In this document: in pieces, positions 37,733 through 46,170 of the stretch
Layout: each line of letters opens with the position of its first letter
Position numbering within the stretch: position 1 is the first letter of the stretch
Origin: CAVYGM01 sp963768025
GTDB lineage: Bacteria; Bacteroidota; Bacteroidia; Cytophagales; Spirosomataceae
DNA: 64,000 nucleotides
Reading direction: 5' to 3'
Assembly: GCA_963768025.1 (NCBI GenBank)
Contig: CAVYGM010000036.1
Coordinates: forward strand, 1-64,000
Position numbers and translations under genes: made by a program
Notes under the pieces: model-generated
Databases searched by the model: none
What the model was told of the DNA's origin: nothing
The model's input: the letters and a program-made list of their open reading frames with translations, nothing else

Positions 37733-39310
37733 TTAATGAATAAAACAAGTGCAAAAGTACGGCTTTTTTTGCATAATCGAAAATTCAAAGGCGCTTATTT
37801 GCGTCCGAGACCAGAAAGGGTGCGGGATTGCCAGGCAGAAAATCTGTTGTTTCAATTTGAGAAGCTGCATCTGATAAATGTCTTTTTCAAAAATCCGGGA
37901 ATCCCGCCGGGCTCTTTCCACGAAGTAAATTCCTACGGCCAATAGTATGGAGTTGGCCAGCCACGCCCCAATCGTCACGTTCAGGAGCCCGTCTTTCACG
38001 TACTTATCCCCTTGGATCGTAAGGACATACATCAGAATGAAAAATACGATGGATACCAGCACGGGTACTCCAAATCCCCCTTTTTTGATGATAGCCCCCA
38101 AGGGAGCCCCGATCAGAAACATGACAAAACAGGAGAAGGCCTGCGTGTACTTGTGCAGCTTTTCCAATTCGTAGCGGTTCCCTTCCTTTTTTTTGTTCTG
38201 CAAATACTCGGCATTGGACAAAGCAAAGCTTTTTACGCTATTAGCGGCACTTTTGGCATTCGAAAGCACCACTGTGGTTAGACTATCCTTCAAGGGTACC
38301 GCCAGGAGGGAATCGATCCACTTGCCGGGCTTTGCGCGATCGGCAAAATCGGTGGCTGCCCTAAATTTGTAGGAGTAGTATTGCTTGCTGTTAGGAATCA
38401 GATTTTGCTTGGTGCGCACAAAGTCTTTTCTGATGGAGTCGGTCGTTTGGTTGAGGTCTTCGATGTCTTTCATGTACTCGTGGTACTTAAACATATCCTC
38501 GTCGGTCCGCTTCATACCAAAGGATTCCATGCTGACCACTAGCTTGTACTCGTCGAACCGGTTCCGCATGAAATTCGCGTTCGCATTTCCACTCCCACTA
38601 CTCGAATTGGACACGTAGGCCATGGAACGGTTGTCGGCGGCATTGAGCATTTCCTGGTAATTGTTGCCATGAAATAGTTCGATCACCAGGTACCCATTGT
38701 TATTAATCGTGTACATTTTCCCGGAATCCGCCAAGATCACCTGCGTATTTCCCCGCTCGTAGGAACGGATATCGTGCTTATAGATGATCATGCCCAGCAT
38801 GGTGTTGGAATTAGGCACTTTCTTATCCACTTTGATGCTGTACCCTGGCAGGTCGTTGTAAAAGATCCCTTCTTTTATTTTCAACGTAGCCTTGGTAGTC
38901 TTGATGTCAAACAGCAAGCTATACCCTTTCAGGTTGGTCCAGGGAACAACCCGGTCATTGAAAAAAAATGAAAAAACACTGACAAAGAGAGCAATGAAGA
39001 AGAGAGGCGCCATCACCCTTACGACCGAAATACCGGCACTTTTGAGGGCGGTGAGTTCGAAAAACTCACCCAAATTTCCAAACGCCATCAAGGAAGAAAG
39101 GAGCATCGCCAGCGGGAGTGCGATGGGAACGGTACTCATCGCAAAATAAGAAAACAGACGTGCGTATTCGGACAACCCTACGTCCTTGGACACAAACTCA
39201 TCGATGTAGAAAATCATGATCCGCATCAGGAAAATGAACACCACAACGGACAAGGTTATGACAAAGGGTCCCCAAAAGGACTTTAAAACAAGCTTATCAA
39301 GCTTTTTCAT
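37733..39310 (-). CDS. LptF/LptG family lipopolysaccharide export permease
   Basis: Intact, about 525 residues. Inner-membrane part of the LptBFG complex that extracts LPS. Starts MKKLDKLVLKSFWGPFVITL; six membrane helices in two sets of three (RLFSYFAMSTVPIALPLAML, then SIVFFILMYVLTIQGDKYV) with a large periplasmic beta-jellyroll domain between (about residues 110-370, which is longer than usual here, with Ser/Asn-rich and helical insert). The start ATG overlaps the stop of the START-like gene (TGATG), implying translational coupling. Ends at 37733 in the rpsO leader region. Confidence 0.9.
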   Translation of the reverse strand: MKKLDKLVLKSFWGPFVITLSVVVFIFLMRIMIFYIDEFVSKDVGLSEYARLFSYFAMSTVPIALPLAMLLSSLMAFGNLGEFFELTALKSAGISVVRVMAPLFFIALFVSVFSFFFNDRVVPWTNLKGYSLLFDIKTTKATLKIKEGIFYNDLPGYSIKVDKKVPNSNTMLGMIIYKHDIRSYERGNTQVILADSGKMYTINNNGYLVIELFHGNNYQEMLNAADNRSMAYVSNSSSGSGNANANFMRNRFDEYKLVVSMESFGMKRTDEDMFKYHEYMKDIEDLNQTTDSIRKDFVRTKQNLIPNSKQYYSYKFRAATDFADRAKPGKWIDSLLAVPLKDSLTTVVLSNAKSAANSVKSFALSNAEYLQNKKKEGNRYELEKLHKYTQAFSCFVMFLIGAPLGAIIKKGGFGVPVLVSIVFFILMYVLTIQGDKYVKDGLLNVTIGAWLANSILLAVGIYFVERARRDSRIFEKDIYQMQLLKLKQQIFCLAIPHPFWSRTQISAFEFSIMQKKPYFCTCFIH

Positions 39311-39702
39311 CAACTACCCACTATTTCTTTTAGACTCTCCATTAATCCATTCCAGATGGAAGAAAGTTCCTGCTCATCCATGGTCTGCGAATAATCAACG
39401 ATGCGAAGGTAGGTAGATTGCGTCAGGTCGGACACCTCCAGCTTCATCTCAACGAAGTTGGTATCGTCGGAAGGGTTGTCCTCGTCCTCAAACTCGTACC
39501 TCACGGCCTTGTTGAGGCGATGGGAGGTTTGCCGGGCCAGGTGGCTACTCCCATCCCATTGAAAGTCGAACCGGTGGTCGGGCAGGACGGTCACTTTTTC
39601 GGCAAACCATTGTTCAAGGCCGGAAGGGGTGCTGATAAATGGAAAAAGCACCTTAGGGGAGGAACGCAACTCGTATTCTGTAATAAATTTATGCTTTTCC
39701 AT
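39310..39702 (-). CDS. START/SRPBCC-like domain protein
   Basis: Intact, 130 residues. MEKHKFITEYELRSSPKVLF, then PFISTPSGLEQWFAEKV and VTVLPDHRFDFQWDG match the helix-grip fold of the START-like/AHSA1 family common in Bacteroidetes. The C-terminal long helix is TMDEQELSSIWNGLMESLKE. Ligand unknown. Coupled to lptF by a TGATG overlap, so a link to envelope lipid export is possible but unproven. Confidence 0.82.
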   Translation of the reverse strand: MEKHKFITEYELRSSPKVLFPFISTPSGLEQWFAEKVTVLPDHRFDFQWDGSSHLARQTSHRLNKAVRYEFEDEDNPSDDTNFVEMKLEVSDLTQSTYLRIVDYSQTMDEQELSSIWNGLMESLKEIVGS

Positions 39703-39876
39703 AAAATAAATAAAGTTTAAGATCTTAGAAAAATCCTTCTTTCATAAAATACCCAAACGCTTGGTATCAATATCTTACCGGTTAAGAATTCTGTACTACC
39801 TGGCGATCCTGAGCATACAATTGCTGATTGGTTTATTTGGTAATTTAGGCTTCTGCCTTGAAATAAACAAAATTTG

Positions 39877-39907
39877 TTGCAGTATATTTTTTTTTGGCCT
39901 AGATTTG
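39877..39907 (+). promoter_or_regulatory. Promoter of tRNA-Met/Ile2
   Basis: TTG (39877-39879), 20 bases, TAGATTTG (39900-39907), a full match to the Bacteroidetes consensus. The tRNA begins 12 bases after the -7 box. Confidence 0.7.
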
Positions 39908-39918
39908 CACCACAATTT

Positions 39919-39992
39919 GGCGGGGTAGCTCAGATGGTTAGAGCGCAGGATTCATAACCCTGAGGTCGGCAGTTCGATCCTGCTCCCCGCTA
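39919..39992 (+). tRNA. tRNA with CAT anticodon (Met or Ile2)
   Basis: Acceptor GGCGGGG pairs with CCCCGCT (G1-T72 wobble), D arm GCTC/GAGC, anticodon arm CAGGA-TTCATAA-CCCTG, T arm GGCAG/CTGCT. The top anticodon-stem pair is A-C, unusual and possibly a base-call error. CAT can be elongator Met or lysidine-modified Ile; sequence alone does not settle it. Discriminator A; ACA follows. Confidence 0.9.
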
Positions 39993-40000
39993 CACCCTGA

Positions 40001-40031
40001 AGCAAGTCCCCAGCGGGCTTGCTCTTTTTTT
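40001..40031 (+). terminator. Terminator after tRNA-Met/Ile2
   Basis: AGCAAGTCCC (40001-40010) pairs with GGGCTTGCT (40015-40023) with one bulged T, followed by a run of seven T. Confidence 0.8.
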
Positions 40032-40122
40032 GCCCGGTCCACTCCCCTACCACCTATTTTTTTTGATATTTTGGCAGGAGGGCATCGAACAGTGCCTCTT
40101 ACCAATTCCTTTCCTATCTGCC

Positions 40123-41142
40123 TCAATGAAGAATTGTAAAGACGAACTCTTTTAATAGATCTCCTTCGCTGGTAGCTCCCGATTCCACCCCTTTCAACTG
40201 CGCATCGGTTTTTCTTAACACTTGTATGACATGGGCTAGTTTGTTCACCGGATAGTTTCGGGCGGCTTGGGTATAGTCCTTTACAAAAAAGGGATTGACG
40301 CTGAGCAGGGAGGCCAATCCAGTATCGGAGCGATCGGTAGCGGCGTGGGTGAGCAATACCTTGCTGAAAAAATTGTACAAAATAATCAGGATGGGAGCCA
40401 GGGGATTGTCCTTGGGGTTGGCCGCGAAATAACCGGCAATTTGGTTGGCTTTATAAACATCCCGGACGGCCAACGCTTTTTGAAATTCAAACACATTGTA
40501 TTCCTTGCTGATCCCCACGTACCGCTCGATCAGGTCGGCATCAATTCCCTGGCCAGCTTTCACGTTGATCATAATTTTCTGAATCTCGCTTACCAGCCGT
40601 TTCAAGTCATTTCCAATGTTATTGACCAACATCAACACGGCCTTGGGGCTGATCTTGACCCCATGCGTATGGCAATAGCTCGTTACCCAATCGGGCAATT
40701 TGTTGTCATACAAGCGCTTAGATTGAACCACCGCCCCCACTTTGCTGAAAGCCTTAACGTGGGTTCGGCGTTCATCGGCCTTATCCTGATAGCAAAGCAC
40801 TAGTATCGTACTTTGAAGGGGATGCAGGGCATAGTCTTCTAGCCGGCTTTGCTGCTCTTTTTGATCTATCCCCCCCAACTTGTGTGCTTCCTTTACCAAC
40901 ACCAGCTGTCGCTCCGCCATGAAGGGGTACCGCTTGGCGTAGCTAATTACGCCCGCCACATCCGTGTCTTTTCCGTACATGATAAATTGGTTAAACCCCT
41001 TTTCGGATTCCGGCACCACGGTTTTTTCTAGTTCATCCGCAATGAGATCAATGTAGTAGGGTTCATCCCCAAAAATAAAATAGACGGGCTTAAAGTGTTT
41101 GGATCGAATTTCCTTCAGAATAGCTTCGGGTGACAGAGCCAT
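40123..41142 (-). CDS. holA: DNA polymerase III subunit delta
   Basis: Intact, 339 residues. Clamp-loader subunit that opens the beta clamp. MALSPEAILKEIRSKHFKPV, VYFIFGDEPYYIDLIADELE and KRYPFMAERQLVLVKEAHKL are typical HolA N-terminal motifs. The C-terminal collar domain has FEFQKALAVRDVYKANQIA and PLAPILIILYNFFSKVLL. Divergent from the tRNA and 9 bases after the acpH stop in a leftward pair. Confidence 0.92.
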   Translation of the reverse strand: MALSPEAILKEIRSKHFKPVYFIFGDEPYYIDLIADELEKTVVPESEKGFNQFIMYGKDTDVAGVISYAKRYPFMAERQLVLVKEAHKLGGIDQKEQQSRLEDYALHPLQSTILVLCYQDKADERRTHVKAFSKVGAVVQSKRLYDNKLPDWVTSYCHTHGVKISPKAVLMLVNNIGNDLKRLVSEIQKIMINVKAGQGIDADLIERYVGISKEYNVFEFQKALAVRDVYKANQIAGYFAANPKDNPLAPILIILYNFFSKVLLTHAATDRSDTGLASLLSVNPFFVKDYTQAARNYPVNKLAHVIQVLRKTDAQLKGVESGATSEGDLLKEFVFTILH

Positions 41143-41151
41143 AAGAGTAAT

Positions 41152-41749
41152 CTAGTTGTATTGTTCAATAAAAATCTGGGCGGCGGTTTGGAGTTCCGGA
41201 TAAAAAACCAGGAAGTAGTCTTCATACAGATCCGAATTCCTCATGAGTTCATTTTCCGCCCCTCGGATGCCCGCCATAAAAGGGAATCGGTTGGCGATAC
41301 CGTCGAAAGGAACGCTTTATCCCTTTTATTTCTTTGTAGTTGCCCAGCCAGTCATGCCGAATCATGGCTTCGGCCATTGGCCACATCGGCTTGGGTATAT
41401 ATATTTTCCTTTTGCAATAAATGGTAGGTTTCGGCCACGTACTGTTCCATGCCTCACCGTGGAATTCGGTAAAATGGTTGGCCAAAAAATAATCATAAAA
41501 GATATCGAGAATTACCCCGGCAACCTTGGGATGGGGGACGGATAGGACTTTTTTCGCCTCCCGAACCACCGGATGGGTATCCGTAAAAGAATCAATATAG
41601 CGGTGCAATTTAACGCCAATCAGGTAATCCTCGGGCCAGCCCAGGGTGCGGTCGGTTGTTAAAGTACCTTTAATAAAATCACCGGAAAAATTTCCCATAA
41701 TGATCCCTTCACTTTTTCCTGATAGTGCAAGGTGGGCCAGAAAATTCAT
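41152..41749 (-). CDS. Acyl carrier protein phosphodiesterase family protein (frameshifted)
   Basis: DUF479/AcpH family, about 198 residues. MNFLAHLALSGKSEGIIMGN and FIKGTLTTDRTL start it; GVKLHRYIDSFTDTHPVVRE has the family HRxID...D metal motif, and GVILDIFYDYFLANHF follows. After at least two frame changes (near 41440 and 41290) the real C-terminus reads NSDLYEDYFLVFYPELQTAA and ends EQYN at 41152. E. coli AcpH removes the phosphopantetheine arm of ACP; the Bacteroidetes role is less certain. Just upstream of holA; divergent from slyD. Confidence 0.85.
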
Positions 41750-41766
41750 TTGAGAAGGGTTAGTAT

Positions 41767-41787
41767 GGCAAATTTGCCGTAGATTTG
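41767..41787 (+). promoter_or_regulatory. slyD/acpH promoter region with palindrome and -7 box
   Basis: GGCAAATTTGCC (41767-41778) is a perfect 12-base palindrome beside TAGATTTG (41780-41787), a match to the -7 box, 68 bases before slyD. No good -33 element at the right spacing. The palindrome could bind a regulator. Confidence 0.4.
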
Positions 41788-41855
41788 TTACTAGCTAATG
41801 AGCGAATAAACCTAAAATTCGCTCCAACGACAACTTTTTTTATTTAAACTACCAA

Positions 41856-42368
41856 ATGGTTATTGAAAAAAATAAAGTTGTAGGAATTTCCTACAACCTG
41901 AGCATACCGGACACGGAGGAAGAGATGAATCTGGTCGAAATCGTCCACGACGAAGACCCCATGCTCTTCATTTTCGAAATGAGCGGTTTGCCCGAAAAAT
42001 TCGAAGAAAACCTAGCCGGTCTGGCCATTGGGGATACCTTTGATTTCACAATTGATCCCGAAGAAGGCTACGGAGAATTCGATCCGGAGGCCGTCGTTGA
42101 ATTACCCAAGTCACTTTTCGTGATGGAAGATGTGGAGCAGGAAGAGCTACTCACCGTCGGGAACATCATTCCGATGACCAACGAGGAAGGTGAACGCCTG
42201 CAAGGACAAATCATTGAAGTAGGGGATGAAAATGTGATCATGGATTTTAACCATCCGCTGGCCGGTAAAACCATGCATTTCGAAGGAAAAGTACTCTCCA
42301 TTCGGGAGGCTACCGAAACCGAACTGGAACATGGGCATGTTCACGGAGAAGGAGGAGTACATCATTAA
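41856..42368 (+). CDS. slyD: SlyD-type FKBP peptidyl-prolyl isomerase
   Basis: Intact, 170 residues. FKBP fold with inserted flap (IF) domain, as in SlyD: MVIEKNKVVGISYNLSIPD, MSGLPEKFEENLAGLAIGDT and EGYGEFDPEAVVELPK are typical. IF domain: EELLTVGNIIPMTNEEGERL, then MDFNHPLAGKTMHFEGKVLS closes the FKBP domain. The tail is His-rich (EHGHVHGEGGVHH), a short version of the metal-binding SlyD tail. Cytoplasmic chaperone, and perhaps a nickel or other metal carrier. Convergent with dCMP deaminase across a hairpin. Confidence 0.95.
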   Translation: MVIEKNKVVGISYNLSIPDTEEEMNLVEIVHDEDPMLFIFEMSGLPEKFEENLAGLAIGDTFDFTIDPEEGYGEFDPEAVVELPKSLFVMEDVEQEELLTVGNIIPMTNEEGERLQGQIIEVGDENVIMDFNHPLAGKTMHFEGKVLSIREATETELEHGHVHGEGGVHH

Positions 42369-42375
42369 AACTTTC

Positions 42376-42418
42376 CAGGTAGACGGGTACGGAGGCTTTT
42401 CCTACCCGCCTACCTGGC
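42376..42418. terminator. Shared stem-loop between slyD and dCMP deaminase
   Basis: CCAGGTAGACGGGTA (42376-42390) pairs with 42404-42418 with one A-C mismatch; 13-base loop. It sits between convergent stops. No strong T run, so termination efficiency is uncertain. Confidence 0.65.
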
Positions 42419-42420
42419 TG

Positions 42421-42915
42421 TCAAAGAGCCACTTTTGTTGGATCATATCCGTATTGTTCCACTTCCACCCCAAAAGTCTTTAGGAATTCCGCTCCCTCTT
42501 CTACACCAATTCCCTTATACGCGGCATACGAATCGAGAAAGATGACTTTCTTGATTTTCATGGTATAGATCACCCTGGCGCAGGCAATGCAGGGGGCAAG
42601 CGTCACATAAAGGGTAGAGCCTTCGATTTTCGAGCCATTTTTTACAGCGTATAGAATCGCATTCTGCTCGGCATGGAGTGCCAGCGAACAGCTTCCTTTG
42701 GAGTCGCGCGGGCAACCGGTCAGGGGAAACTCTTCGTCACAATTGTGGGTACCCGACGGAGGACCGTTGTAGCCGATAGAAATAATGCGGGTATCTTTTG
42801 TTAACACCGCTCCGACCTGCGCCTTGAGGCAGTGCGATCTTTTTGCTAAATTTTTAGCCAATTCCATGTAAATATCATCAAAATCTGGCTTGGGATTCGT
42901 TATAGTCTTACTCAT
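42421..42915 (-). CDS. Deoxycytidylate (dCMP) deaminase
   Basis: Intact, 164 residues. It converts dCMP to dUMP for thymidylate synthesis. Zinc motifs: ALHAEQNAILYA (HAE) and TLAPCIACARVI (PCxxC). VGAVLTKDTRIISIGYNGPP and GTHNCDEEFPLTG are the usual nucleotide-binding stretches. The start is 13 bases from the divergent secreted-protein start at 42928, so their promoters overlap. It shares a hairpin with convergent slyD. Confidence 0.95.
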   Translation of the reverse strand: MSKTITNPKPDFDDIYMELAKNLAKRSHCLKAQVGAVLTKDTRIISIGYNGPPSGTHNCDEEFPLTGCPRDSKGSCSLALHAEQNAILYAVKNGSKIEGSTLYVTLAPCIACARVIYTMKIKKVIFLDSYAAYKGIGVEEGAEFLKTFGVEVEQYGYDPTKVAL

Positions 42916-42954
42916 ACTCGTTTATAAATGATGCAAAATAGACAAAGGACACCG

Positions 42955-44070
42955 ATGATCCCAAAAATCTGCGGTTTTGGTTGGAAGGTGTATTTCAGTT
43001 CGTTTTTTATTGGCATTTTACTATTTTGTGGTAGCACTGAGGCTCAACCTACCCTACCCTCGCTTACGTTCAGCAAAGAAAGAGTTAATTTTTCCAATTC
43101 CAGGTCATTTTATATCTTGGATGTGATTGACAAACGGAATAAGAAGCCAAATCAACTGGGAGAGATCATCTATTATGGACAGACGAAAGTTTTACAGACC
43201 TCTCAGAACCTGCAACGAGAACTCTATGACCACTGGACGAATTCCTTGCGGGGACGGGAGGAGGATTGCCTGCCGTTGGAGGTGGTACTGGATGAAGTTT
43301 CGGTAGCGGAACGGAAAGTAGCCCCGAACAAGGTTGCGGGTGAGATTAAAGTCCGGGTAACTTTTCAATGGACCCGCGCGACCACTCCCTTATTCCTAAC
43401 CAATTATTCTACGTCCACTACCTACACCAGACCGGAAACAAACTACGATCATGAACAAATATTCAGGAAAATGCTGGATGGGGCCATGCGGCATTTTGAC
43501 CAATGGATCGGATTGAATGAGGGGAAAAATCCACTTTTGGCCCGAAAAGTAGTGCTAGCCTTTGTCGACACTCCTTACCAGGATAGTCAGGATACCGTCT
43601 TTTATAAGCCAATCCGCAAGCTCACCTGGAATGATTTCCAGGGAGCGTCCACCCCGGCCCGGCAGCAAGTACGCCGCGGCTGTATTTTCGAGTATGTCCT
43701 ACGAAGGAAGTTCGAAAATGGCGGGTAAAAATCTTCAGGTAACCATTGCCATGAAAGTGTTTATGGTCAAGAGCATGTCGTGGGGTAGGCCCGATGCCCG
43801 CAATGCCTATACCTTATCCCACGAGCAGACTCATTTTGATATCACGCGGCTGATAGCGGAGCGATTTGTAGAAAAATTAAAAAAAATGGATCTGACCATC
43901 GAAGATTTTGATAGTCAGATCCAATACGAATTTCTGGAATCCTTCCGGGACATGAATACCGAACAGGAAAAGTACGACGGCGACTCCGGCATGGGCTCAA
44001 TACGCCGGCTCAGGCCGAATGGACAAAGCGAGTAGCGGCGGAGATCGAGAAGATATACCGGGATAGTTAG
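42955..44070 (+). CDS. Secreted DUF922-like protein with HExxH-like motif (frameshifted)
   Basis: About 370 residues. Start is probably the ATG at 42955 (MIPKICGFGWKVYFSSFFIG) giving a signal peptide ending STEAQP; a start at 42928 is also possible. The N-terminal half is unrecognised. The C-terminal half has KYAAAVFSSMSYEGSS and AYTLSHEQTHFDITRLIAER; HEQTHFD is the DUF922-type putative zinc-protease motif. Extra bases near 43680 and 43990 split it; the true end, KRVAAEIEKIYRDS, is at 44070. Probably a periplasmic or outer-membrane metallopeptidase; function unknown. Confidence 0.65.
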
Positions 44071-44144
44071 AAACTGCTTGGGTTAAATTTTATAGATGAA
44101 AATGAGTGTTTTTTTGGCATAATCAGATTAACTCGAACAGCTTC

Positions 44145-45476
44145 TTAGACCGGGACCTGCACCTTTTTACTCCGAAGCCAATCTGGCTTGTGGGTTTTTA
44201 TCCGGGCTTTCAGTTCATTCAACAGGGAGTAAAGCCCAAAGTAGGTACGATTGATATACAATCCGTGCTGGGAACCTCTGGCTACCTTTGAATTTTTTAA
44301 TTCCTCAATCCGGGCAAGTTCGTCAGCGAAGGCATACACAGAATCAAAGTAGCTTTCATCGCCAAAATCAAACTCATCCACTGCGAAAGGGCGACCTAAT
44401 AGGCCAATCATGGTCTTGAACAAGTCAGAAAACATCTTCTTGTCCGCCGGCGAATCCGCCTCTACCAAAAATTCGAGATTATAAAAAATACCCTCGGTTT
44501 TTTGATCGTCCTCTACTGTGTCGGGATTGATAAGAGCGAAGTAATTATCGTAAAAGAAATCCGGAATGACCTTTACACAGCCAAAGTCAATCACGCCCAT
44601 GGTACCATCCTCCCTGAGTAAAAAATTACCAGGGTGAGGGTCAGCGTGTACTTGACGGAGGTCATGCACCTGAAAGTTGTAGAAGTCCCACAAAGCCTGT
44701 CCAATTTTATCCCGTACCTCTTGGGGGGGATTCGTGGCCAAAAAATCCTTCATGTGTTTCCCATCAAGCCAATCCATGGTAAGAATCCTGCTCGCGGAAA
44801 GTTCGGGGTAATAAAGAGGGAAAACTAAATTGGGGATATGGGCACAAGCTTCGGAAATCTCCACGGATCGTTTCAATTCCAAATCGTAATCCGTTTCCTC
44901 CAGCAGCTTGGACTCAACTTCCCCCATGTACCGCTCAATATCCAGCTCGTTCAAACTGAACAGGCGTACCGCCATGGGTTTCACCATTTTCAAATCCGAG
45001 CTGATGCTACTGGCTACACCAGGGTACTGAATTTTTACCGCTAACTTTTTACCTTTCAATGTAGCCTGATGCACCTGACCAATAGAAGCCGCATTCATAG
45101 CCTGAATGTCGAACGTATCAAACAGATCGGAGGGGGTTTTCCCAAAATATTTTCTGAATGTCTTCACAACCAACGGACCCGAAAGTGGTGGAGCTGAGTA
45201 CTGGGACATCTGGAACCGATCTACGTAGGCTCTCGGGAGTACATTCCGATCCATGCTCAACATTTGGGCTACCTTCAAGGCGGAACCTTTCAACTCACTT
45301 AGGGAGTCGTAAATGTCCGTGGCATTATCCTGGTGGAGCTCATCCTTGGTCAGCGAGGGGTCTACTATTTTCTTTACATTATATTTAAGGTAATTCCCCC
45401 CGATTTTCACCCCGGTTTTAACAAACCGAGTGGCACGAGCTACTTTTGAGGTGGGAATTGACTGCTGTTCTTTCAT
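44145..45476 (-). CDS. ABC1/AarF/UbiB family protein kinase-like ATPase
   Basis: Intact, 443 residues. UbiB-type atypical kinase. KELKGSALKVAQMLSMD-like sequence (SELKGSALKVAQMLSMD) is the KxGQ region, AASIGQVHQATLKG the Ala-rich nucleotide loop, AVKIQYPG the ATP lysine, VHADPHPGNFLL the catalytic loop and MGVIDFGCVKVI the DFG motif. In other bacteria UbiB supports quinone synthesis, but this organism makes menaquinone, so the substrate here is open. Its start overlaps the TetR-like gene by 4 bases, so the two are translationally coupled. Confidence 0.88.
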   Translation of the reverse strand: MKEQQSIPTSKVARATRFVKTGVKIGGNYLKYNVKKIVDPSLTKDELHQDNATDIYDSLSELKGSALKVAQMLSMDRNVLPRAYVDRFQMSQYSAPPLSGPLVVKTFRKYFGKTPSDLFDTFDIQAMNAASIGQVHQATLKGKKLAVKIQYPGVASSISSDLKMVKPMAVRLFSLNELDIERYMGEVESKLLEETDYDLELKRSVEISEACAHIPNLVFPLYYPELSASRILTMDWLDGKHMKDFLATNPPQEVRDKIGQALWDFYNFQVHDLRQVHADPHPGNFLLREDGTMGVIDFGCVKVIPDFFYDNYFALINPDTVEDDQKTEGIFYNLEFLVEADSPADKKMFSDLFKTMIGLLGRPFAVDEFDFGDESYFDSVYAFADELARIEELKNSKVARGSQHGLYINRTYFGLYSLLNELKARIKTHKPDWLRSKKVQVPV

Positions 45477-46111
45477 GGCTTTCTGTTTTGATACATAAAT
45501 TTGGCAAGATCCAACACGGAATCCACAACTGACTTGCCGATCAGGTCGAAGGTAGTATTTACCGATTTTTCGATGGCCGTGTCGGTGTTTTCGAACCCAC
45601 GACTAAGGTCATTGATCCAAAAATCGAGAATAATCAGGCACTGAAGCCACAGTCCATCTACGTACCGATCAGATACGAGTGGCCGGATAATGACTTCTTT
45701 GCTTTCCCGTCCTTCCAGCACGAGCTCCGTGGCAAAGTTGTAAAAAGCATGCTTGAACGGTTCCATCGGTCCAGAATACCTGGCTACGGGTTGCCTCAAG
45801 CGCTTATAGCTGTAGACCACGTAGCTACGATCTTTTCTAAGAACTTCGATCCAGGTGTAGTAAAAAGCCAACAGCTTCTCCCGAACCGAATAAGCGGCGA
45901 ATATTTCTTCGGATTCGATGGTTTGCATCGTAATCCGGAAATACTCGACCCAGGAATCAGATTCGATCGCTTCAAAACTATTGTAGTATTCGTAGAACTC
46001 TTCCTCAGCCATTTTTAGCTTTTTGGCAAAAATATAAACTGAAGGGGGTTGGGTGCCATTTTCCAGGACATACTCCTTGTATGCTTTTTGGATTTTTTCT
46101 ATCTTTTCCAT
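45473..46111 (-). CDS. TetR-like regulator or adaptor coupled to the ABC1 kinase
   Basis: Intact, 212 residues. MEKIEKIQKAYKEYVLENGT and PPSVYIFAKKLKMAEEEFYE resemble a TetR N-terminal HTH (helix pair then YEYYNSFEAIE), but the recognition helix is atypical. The all-helical rest (ELVLEGRESKEVIIRPLVSD, LWLQCLIILDFWINDLSRGF) resembles a TetR C-terminal domain. It overlaps the ABC1 gene by 4 bases. Either a regulator of the pair or a partner protein; the constant pairing seems more telling than the HTH. Confidence 0.62.
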   Translation of the reverse strand: MEKIEKIQKAYKEYVLENGTQPPSVYIFAKKLKMAEEEFYEYYNSFEAIESDSWVEYFRITMQTIESEEIFAAYSVREKLLAFYYTWIEVLRKDRSYVVYSYKRLRQPVARYSGPMEPFKHAFYNFATELVLEGRESKEVIIRPLVSDRYVDGLWLQCLIILDFWINDLSRGFENTDTAIEKSVNTTFDLIGKSVVDSVLDLAKFMYQNRKP

Positions 46112-46170
46112 ATACCTATAACAACTTTTATTAAAGCAAAAAGTTTCTCTAATTCGACAAAACTTAGCAC

